Assembly (NCBI GenBank): GCA_025617745.1
Contig: CM046870.1
Coordinates: forward strand, 27,547,927-27,611,926
Reading direction: 5' to 3'
Length of the DNA: 64,000 nt
From: Heliocidaris erythrogramma
Taxonomy: Eukaryota > Echinodermata > Echinoidea > Camarodonta > Echinometridae
In this document: piece after piece, positions 56,696 to 64,000 of the stretch
Layout of the letters: the number at the start of each line of letters is the position of its first letter
Position numbering within the stretch: position 1 is the first letter of the stretch
The notes under the pieces: model-generated
What the model was told of the DNA's origin: nothing
What the model saw: the letters and a program-made list of their open reading frames with translations, nothing else
Databases searched by the model: none
Program-made: the position numbers and the translations under genes

Positions 56696-57795
56696 CTGTG
56701 GATTGCAACACAAATATAACAGAGAAAAATAAAATGTTTAGTATATTGTGTTTTTGATTAATATGTTGCATTCGATCAAGAATTGTTTTACCGTGGAAAA
56801 CGAAAAATCCAGCGACAAAATAGTATTATATATCTAACGCTTTAAACATTGCACTAGCTTCTTTTGTAGCTTTAAACAGGCTCAATGTTATCGTATTGTC
56901 GTATACGTGGCTATATACATTTTATCGCATTGATCGCTGACATGTTTCCCGAACACGTATACGATGAATATGATTACTTGCATATGAACGTATTTACAAT
57001 AGTAGCTCACGCCTAAAATGACTGTGATGCACTTTCTAGGTGTGAAAATTATTGGTTACTATATAAACTACATAGAAAGCTAGCTGTTTTTTCGTCGCTG
57101 CAAGCAGGTGCACGCTCATTATCCATTGTGATGAAGCGATCTGATATCTTATAGCAGAATGGTCTCACCCTGATGTAGAAAAAAAGCTTTCCTTCGATTA
57201 GAGAGAATATTAATATCGCAGAAGGCTACAGTGTCCTCTTATTTTGACTTTCAAATACATCAGGGACAATCGATGAAAACAATTCATTAAAACCTCTTTG
57301 GCCAGGATTCTCGAAAGGTCCTTAACTCGCCTAAGTGTGTACATGTAGATCGATGTCACTGAAATATGGAGCGCCAAATGTCACCCACTTTTAATCCTAC
57401 AAAATCACCATAGACTACCTCTAGTTCTGGAACTAAATGCAAATCCCAAATCCTCATGATAGAATTGATTTCTGATGCTAATTTCATGCCAGGAATTAAT
57501 TTTGATTCTTTATATTGTTACATAAGTATAGTAATTTATACGGGAATAAGGGGTTGACAAATGGCCTTCTATAAATCAGCGGCCTAAGTTAAAGTAGCTA
57601 TTCAAAGAAAATCACAAATATGGCAATTAATGTATCACTAGAAACTGGGAAGCTTACAGATGGCAATCGTATAAGTTTTATGTCAACTGCGTATCTGATG
57701 ATTATAAAAACAACACAAGTAAAAGCTCTTCTCAGCATCTGGAATATCCGAGGATTCGCCAGAAATATAGCGATGTTTTGATGTCGTCACACTCG

Positions 57796-58320
57796 GGATC
57801 GATCCTGCTTAAGCAGACGACGTCCTATAATGAATGAACGTAATTGCAATGCAATTATTTATCAAATTATAAAGAGTTTGGTGTATTTAAACATGACCTT
57901 ATTTCACACCATTATAAAGGGAAAGTGAAACTGATTCTGATAGCTAAAACCGTTTGATTGTAAATACACAGGAGAAGGGTCAATGATCAATGAAATAAAC
58001 CCCACTTTCAAATTGAAAAGCCCTCCGAATAATAGCAGGATGGTATTCGTTCCCTCTTGAAACGCCGAACATGCCCCGGTGCAAGCAGCTGAAAATACAA
58101 TGGCGTCTTATTTTGTTTACAAGTGACTGATTCCTTTATTTTTTTAACGCTGCATTTTTCATCAAAATAATACCATACACGAAGTTAAGAGTGAGGCAAC
58201 AGACTAACATTAAGACTGACGCTAGTGCAGGAAGAGAAATAAGTGAAGAGGAGATGACAAAATAGGCTCTGAAAAATGTGTAAGATGTTATGGGACATCG
58301 TCTGCTTAGACAGGACTGGT
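57796..58320. repeat. TIR element CCTGCTTAAGCAGACGACG
   Basis: About 520 bp. Left GGATCGATCCTGCTTAAGCA GACGACGTCCTATAA and right TTATGGGACATCGTCTGCTT AGACAGGACTGG. The hydrophobic minus-strand frame of 62 codons (58136-58324) runs through its right arm and is probably chance. Confidence 0.65.
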
Positions 58321-58555
58321 CCATGGTGTGTCGTCACATATCTCAGCAGCGTTCGAGGAGCTCTTCAGCTGCTATATCGGGGGCTGTATTTAACCGTTTT
58401 ATAATTGATAATAATCATTACTTCAAATGTTTCCAAGCGTTGAATTTGGATAACCTTGTTTAATTTATGCCATCTATGCAATAATAAGTATTAAGCCAAT
58501 ATTTAAAATCATTAAAGTTCTACTTTAAGGCAGGCCACTTTCGAGAATAAGGGAC

Positions 58556-58594
58556 TCTCTCTCTATCTCTCTCCCCTCTTTCTATTTTCACAAA

Positions 58595-58627
<33 letters not shown>

Positions 58628-58680
58628 CCCTCCCTCCCCCCCTCTCTCTCTCTTTTTCTTTCTAACTATCTCTCACTCTC
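58556..58680 (+). repeat. (CT)n microsatellite
   Basis: CT-rich simple sequence with a pure CT run near 58597-58627. Confidence 0.95.
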
Positions 58681-59639
58681 TTTCTATCCAAGGCTTTAAA
58701 AAAATCTCATATCCGAATTGTCCAAAATTGGGGGTACGAATTCGGTTATCACGCGCGCCGGCTCCAACTGGCAACAAGTAAGAGAGCCAGCGCAATCGGA
58801 GAGATTGCTCTTATAATAAATATCGGAGATCGATACAGTTTATCTGCATCTCCCAACTTACAAACTCAACAAACTGCATCGATCGAAATAACATTCTGTA
58901 CCCATGTTTTTCTTACTATGAAGAACAGATTGAGCAATATTTCAGGGAGGTACAATTTATTGCCACTTGACACTACTCTATAGTTACCACAAGCGATAGA
59001 ATGCAAAACAAAGTTCTCGTGGTCACTCGTGATAGTAAACCCTTTACTCTATTATGTGTTAAAAAACAACAACACCGATCTGATGATATTATTGATGGAT
59101 ATAAAACATATACGATGTAGTTTGAAATTATATGAAATAGTGTCCATCAAAATAAAATACGTAGTTTACGGATCGACTAAAAATGATAACATGTGCATGA
59201 GAATGGGTAATAACTGGACAGATTGAGACGGAGGAAATGCAACAGTATAGAGATGGATTGTGGCGTATAACGTGGTCAAGTCATCGAGGGGGTTCTGATG
59301 TCACAGGGGGAGGAGGTGCCAGTTTTTATACTTAGTGCATGAAGAAATACGAGTGAACAATGCCATAAACATGATAAAGGAGAGCGGATGGGAGAGGTCG
59401 CATCATTTTGTTCCCGTCTTTTCGATATTTTAATGGGGACGGGAGGGGGATGTGCCCCTCGTTCCCCGTAGCTGCACCACTGGGGGCTGTGTCTGGAAAA
59501 GGTAACTGGAGAGAGAAACCAGAATCTTTTTTAGATCTTGGTGTCTGAGAGGGCTTTTAAAGAGAATTCCCACTCAGTTCTCAATTTTCCCTATTCTCTT
59601 TCCAATCTAACCTTTATTTAAAGTTCATGTTTGAAGCAT

Positions 59640-60152
59640 TTTCTTTTTCTACACTATTTTCTCCCGTCTCTGTCTGTCTGTCTCTGTCTCTCTTTCTCGG
59701 ATTACGCCTCTTGTTCTAGTTCCCCTTTTATTTTGCTCTATTTGTTGATACTCTATGTGTCTCAAATGTCATTTGTGGCTATCGAACCCCCGCCCCATTT
59801 TCCCACCTCTCTCTTGAAATTTGACAAACATGATTTTGCACATTCTCCTTCTCTGTGTATTAATTTGTCTGCTGCCTTTCAAGGGGGGGGGGGGGGGGGG
59901 GTGGGAGAGAGAGAGAGGGGGGGGGGGGGGGAGAGAATGATTTCTACCATTTTGTGCCTTTGCGACATAATGTTACTTTTTTCTTTTGCGCACAAAGAGT
60001 GATTTAGATCAATTTGAAAGAAAAGGGAAAAAGAAGAAGAAGAAGAAGAAGAAGAAAAGAAGAAGGAGGAGGAGAAGAAGAAGAGAGAGAGAGAGAGAGA
60101 GAGATGGAAAATTAATATGCCCCCAAGCATTTTGTATATCGCTCTCTTTCCC

Positions 60153-60187
<35 letters not shown>

Positions 60188-60310
60188 CTCTCTCTCTCTT
60201 CTTCTTCTCCTCCTCCTCCTCCTCCTCCACCTTCTTCTTTTTTCCCCTTTTTTTCCTCTCTCTTCTCCTCTTTTCCTTATACTCTCTCTCCTCTCCTCTC
60301 ACTCTTTTCT
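59640..60310 (+). repeat. Simple-sequence block: poly-G, GA, GAA and CT runs
   Basis: Two poly-G tracts (59882-59901, 59918-59932), a (GAA)n/(GA)n stretch (60030-60105) and a (CT)n/(CCT)n stretch (60150-60300). The purine and pyrimidine blocks can pair as an inverted repeat around 60110-60150. All long frames here are artefacts. Confidence 0.9.
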
Positions 60311-61657
60311 GCGCCGCATATCTTGTTTGACAAGCGAGATAGGTCTATTTGAACATTTGATCAGACCATCTCCAACCGTCCAAATGTCTAGTCTCTCGGA
60401 CACGGCATGAAAACGACCTCGAGGACCATCCCATAATCGATGGCTAACACCCCCGCCGTGCCGCAGGTGAGCAGAATAACGATTTCGTCCTCCGGACAGA
60501 ATCGTGAAAAAATAAGGCAAAAAGCAAAATCATAACACGAATTAAGCCTGGGTCCTCGTATCAATTTAGTAAACAAATTTGATATCTGAATTGTTGATTT
60601 GTTGATTGATTTCTGTTTTGCATTGCATTGTTTTAATAAATCAGTCGTTGGGTTTCTTCTAATAGAAAATAATGGATCAGAGTTCGCCTTTTCAAATTAC
60701 AAGTTCAATCATGATTATTCGTTTGCTTCACCATCGGGAAAAGGGATTGAGCAGGACATGATACAGAATAAATATACTAATATTTCAAGGTATTTTTGAA
60801 GAGCAATTCATGTTGAATGTCCTGTAAATGGGAACTAACCGAAAAGATAATTATCATTGCTTTATGTCAGTGGTTGGAAATTTATCAGGGGTTGGGAGCA
60901 GATCCTCCTCTCACCCTTCACACATAGATGTGACATGAAATATGAAAATATATGATGCAGGGAATGACATCCCTCATACCTTTATCCGAGCAACTAAAAA
61001 TTGGGATTTTTATATTTTCGGAAAATGACTTTAAAGTATTTTTTAAAAGAAAAAAACACACGAATAGGGCACATTATTTACAAACGGCTTTATTCATTCA
61101 TGGTAATTGTTAACCTCAAAATAGTTTCAGGCTTGATAATGATTCTAATAATAAAACTAATCATGATAATAAAAGAGCAAGCTATACATCGAACAAAAAT
61201 GGGTTGAATGGGTAAAGATTATAACAAAATAGTCTATAAATTGGGGGGGGGGGGGGTGGGTAAAAGTTTGCCCACCGCTATTGTAATTACGTGTCCACCA
61301 ATTTTTGGCAACTGTTTAGCAATACTAGATAATATTTTGCCTATTTTGTGAGTATTTTATTTTAAATTCTGTTAACATTATAATAAATGGGCAAAACGTT
61401 ACCTAAGTTGGGTTAAAAAAATGCCCAAAGTCGGTTGGACACGTAATTACCATCGTGTAATTGTTATCATTTTTTGAAATACAGTATACCTGAGGGCATG
61501 GACCTACTAGTAGGTCCATGGTGAGGGGCAGGGGTTGGGATGAGCAAACAGTAGTGCCCTTAAAATGATCGGAAACTCCGGATAGTTTAAAGAAGAATAT
61601 ACAAGCAGAAGAATTTATCAAATAATTATATCGAGCAATTAGGAGATGTTATCAACA

Positions 61658-61796
61658 GGGGAGTGTTTCATCAAGTGTTTTGTCAGTGATTTTTACCGAC
61701 AAATTTGCTCTCAGCCAATCAGATGCAAGGATTTCAGTAGCTTATAACAGTTGTCGGTAAAATTCACTGACAAAACACATGATGAAACTCTCCCCA
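61658..61796. repeat. CCAAT-core hairpin MITE, third GCGTTTCATCAAG-type copy
   Basis: GGGGAGTGTTTCATCAAGTG and ATGATGAAACTCTCCCC flank AGCCAATCAGATGCAAGG and AGCTTATAACAG. The core is identical to that at 52251-52390. Confidence 0.9.
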
Positions 61797-61799
61797 GGC

Positions 61800-64000
61800 G
61801 TGACAAGTATTCAGGCAACACAATTATTATACGCCAACATCGGGCACGAGGCTGAAGCCAGTTCTATCAAACCATCCTTTATTTGTCTTGCATTTTGTGT
61901 GTTCTACTTCTTTTTGTGCAAAAATACACCTGTGAAACCAAATCAGCTAAAATAAGCTAATAATCTTTCATACTGAGGGCAATTTTCATGAATATATGGT
62001 GTGCGGGTTCGTGAAACTAAGTTAATCTAAATTAGATCGTTGTGATGAAGAAATTGTTTTTCCTGAGGCTAACAGTAGTATTAAAATCCAGAGGAAGGAA
62101 AAAAAATATATACGAATCGTACCCAAGCCTGAGTTTTACATATTACCGAATCGAACAGCCCGTGACGTATACATACCATTATCTACTCACTCCTCACTTA
62201 CAGGAGTAAGGAAATTGAAGACAACGGGTGTGTTGTACCACTCGCCCACTTTCACGATGTCCTTATACAATTAAAATACATCAGTGAGAGCGTTAGTACG
62301 AAATATGCACACTAAGCAGTTCTTTTGGAACAGTCCGGACATGCACCCGAGGAAATAGTCGAGGGCAATAGTTTCGAGGTACCGAAGGTGGATGATTATA
62401 CTAAAACACCCGAACATTATGTGTCTTATTTGTTTTATAAAATGGTGACGAGGATCCTTGTCATTTCATAAATTAACATTATTCCATATTTCATAGATCA
62501 CTTTCCAAAGTCAATTTACGAAGTGGAATCTAGACGATTAACCAGCTGATGACGGAAATGCCAATGACCACTTTTATAATACGCACTAGGCAAAATATAT
62601 GCCTGGACACGTGTCCCCTCTCAAGTAATCATTAAACTCTTTGCATACCAGACGAAACACTGTTCTATGGGATTTGTGTTCTTGAGTCTGTACACAACTT
62701 GCAACTATGGCACAGAAAGGGTTAATAGAACCTACGTCATCATTTTATAGAACACGATGCAGGCCAGGACGAGCTTCCGGACTTCTAGCAATTTCCAGGG
62801 GCAGTAAGTTGTTTTTTCTCTCTGTCTGTGCTTTAAATGACACTAGTTTTTCACAATTTCACTCCTGTTCTATCCATGAAAGTGTGTTTTACTGAACCCA
62901 GAATAAATACTAGACCAGTTTCCAGGTATAACTCTCCTCCCAGAAACTAGTTTACCTATTCAAGATTTGGTAAAACCCAATTCCTTTGCCAGCAGTGAAA
63001 ACCCATTACAAGAGACAGACAGGATAGCGCTTCGAAGCTCGTGAAAAATTTATAACATCGTGAAAGTATACGTGATGTGTGCGCGTGTGTGTGGATTTTC
63101 ATACTTTATTTCAGCTATTTTGAGACACATCAGTATAGACTTTTACAGTCAAAGAGGCATCATCACGATTAAGACATAACAACCTTTCACAATTGATTTG
63201 AGACAGTTTATTCTATAATGTGATCGCATGACCAGAACTCAACTTTATCTTTATCATGCAGAGCTTGTTTCTTTTGAGTATTACTGACCCGTATGAATAT
63301 TCACAAGTATTAAACTACACTATATCACCAACGCCATTGCTCAACAACCACAAAAATCTGCTACAGCGACTTTGGTAAATGACTGTCACCCAAATCCGCC
63401 ATATCTACAAGCCATGACAAAGAACCATATCTGCCGGCGCACCGATGCAAATATGGGAGGGCGTGATGAGTAAAACCCATTAAAGAAATGAACTAGCTGT
63501 CATCATCAATTTTTTTAGTGTGTTTCAAGAATAATTTTAACCTTTTTCAGCCTTTCTAGTTTTTTTGTGTGTAACAGATTCTTCTCACAACCAGAAGCAT
63601 GCACTTATTTTGCCCATTAGTTTGTTTCGACACCCCTCATTAAAATAATGATTATAATGGAGGCGTCTGGGAAAATTAGGAAATATCAGTCATATAGGTG
63701 TCGTGGGTGGACAATAATATCCAATAAGAAACGAAATGTGGACGGGAGGAGAACTATGCAGAAGGTCAGGGCTACAGGCACTTGGTATTCTAGAAACATT
63801 ACATGAGAAGAAGAGATGAGTTTGAGGTGCAATTGAGGGAAGATGAAGTAGAGAATGCCAAAGTGATATCTTTACTAAATCGACGGGTGGTGCAGCTGTC
63901 TACATAGCTCAACAGAGTTGCTTGGGGAAATGTAATAACGAGAAAGTATGAAGATACATGCTCATTATTGGTAAAAGAAACTGTCTCGAAGCAATTGGGA
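61800..64000. other. AT-rich DNA without recognised genes
   Basis: No exon or repeat that I can name. Short open frames near 62707-62895 and 63810-63910 have no recognisable domain and no consistent splice sites. Confidence 0.4.

Noticed and set aside
58136..58324. Hydrophobic 62-codon minus-strand frame, considered as a missing TM1-TM2 exon of the receptor
   Set aside because: It has no GN..V or N..LA..D motifs of TM1-TM2 and overlaps the right arm of a TIR element.
60388..60576. Minus-strand frame with EDEIVILLTCGTAGVLAIDY, considered as a membrane exon
   Set aside because: No convincing splice sites in phase and no family match. Kept as undecided and not annotated.
62209..62268. Possible 60 nt minus-strand exon DIVKVGEWYNTPVVFNFLTP with donor GTAAGT
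   Set aside because: The acceptor (TTAATTGTATAAG) is poor, the plus strand also shows an acceptor-like site, and the peptide fits none of the three genes.
63810..63910. Short frame MRRRDEFEVQLREDEVENAK...
   Set aside because: Only 33 codons. It looks like a helix of a mobile-element protein but is too short to assign.
1..64000. CRISPR arrays, operons, phage or plasmid features
   Set aside because: Introns, SINEs, microsatellites and TIR elements show that this is animal nuclear DNA. No direct-repeat arrays with regular spacers are present.

Overview
This is a stretch of AT-rich, intron- and repeat-dominated metazoan nuclear DNA. Three signs point to a marine invertebrate deuterostome, most likely an echinoderm of the sea-urchin type. 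Coding exons are short and bounded by GT/AG splice sites. A kisspeptin-type receptor is present. Foldback elements of the kind I associate with sea-urchin DNA are very dense, with ends such as GTTTCATAAAACTTG and GTTTCATAAAGCTG. The species cannot be fixed from the window alone.

Only three genes can be supported, all on the minus strand. (1) The 5' end of a class I myosin of the MYO1D/MYO1G type: coding exon 1 at 19990-20084 and exon 2 at 5531-5739, joined by a 14.2 kb intron. The P-loop exon and everything after it lie beyond the left edge. (2) A five-exon membrane-protein gene at 22800-29472 whose exons all meet in phase 0. It has a 125-residue acidic cytosolic N-terminus, hydrophobic segments and a polar tail, and it resembles MS4A/CD20-like tetraspan proteins. 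An exon for the second membrane segment was not found. (3) The 3' half of a kisspeptin receptor (GPR54/KISS1R-like) GPCR: the TM3-TM4 exon at 56560-56695 and the TM4-C-terminus exon at 52628-53256. Its N-terminal exons were not found.

The rest is non-coding as far as I can see. 1-5530 and 5740-19989 are myosin introns full of foldback elements and SINE-like pieces. 20.1-22.8 kb is the myosin upstream region. 29.5-52.6 kb is intergenic and made largely of terminal-inverted-repeat (TIR) elements, tRNA-like repeats, microsatellites and minisatellites. 56.7-64 kb is the upstream side or first introns of the receptor, with repeats.

The most notable features are structural rather than coding: a four-unit array of long hairpins in which one unit has changed both arms in step (40.68-41.35 kb); two foldback elements that each carry two divergent tRNA-like sequences (35.3-35.8 and 48.2-48.6 kb); two TIR elements packed with CpG or GGCCGGCC motifs inside AT-rich DNA (46.4-47.1 and 18.6-19.3 kb); and a sharp regional bias of the palindrome TACATGTA toward the first 19 kb. 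No gene cluster or operon-like system is visible. All counts and alignments were made by eye.
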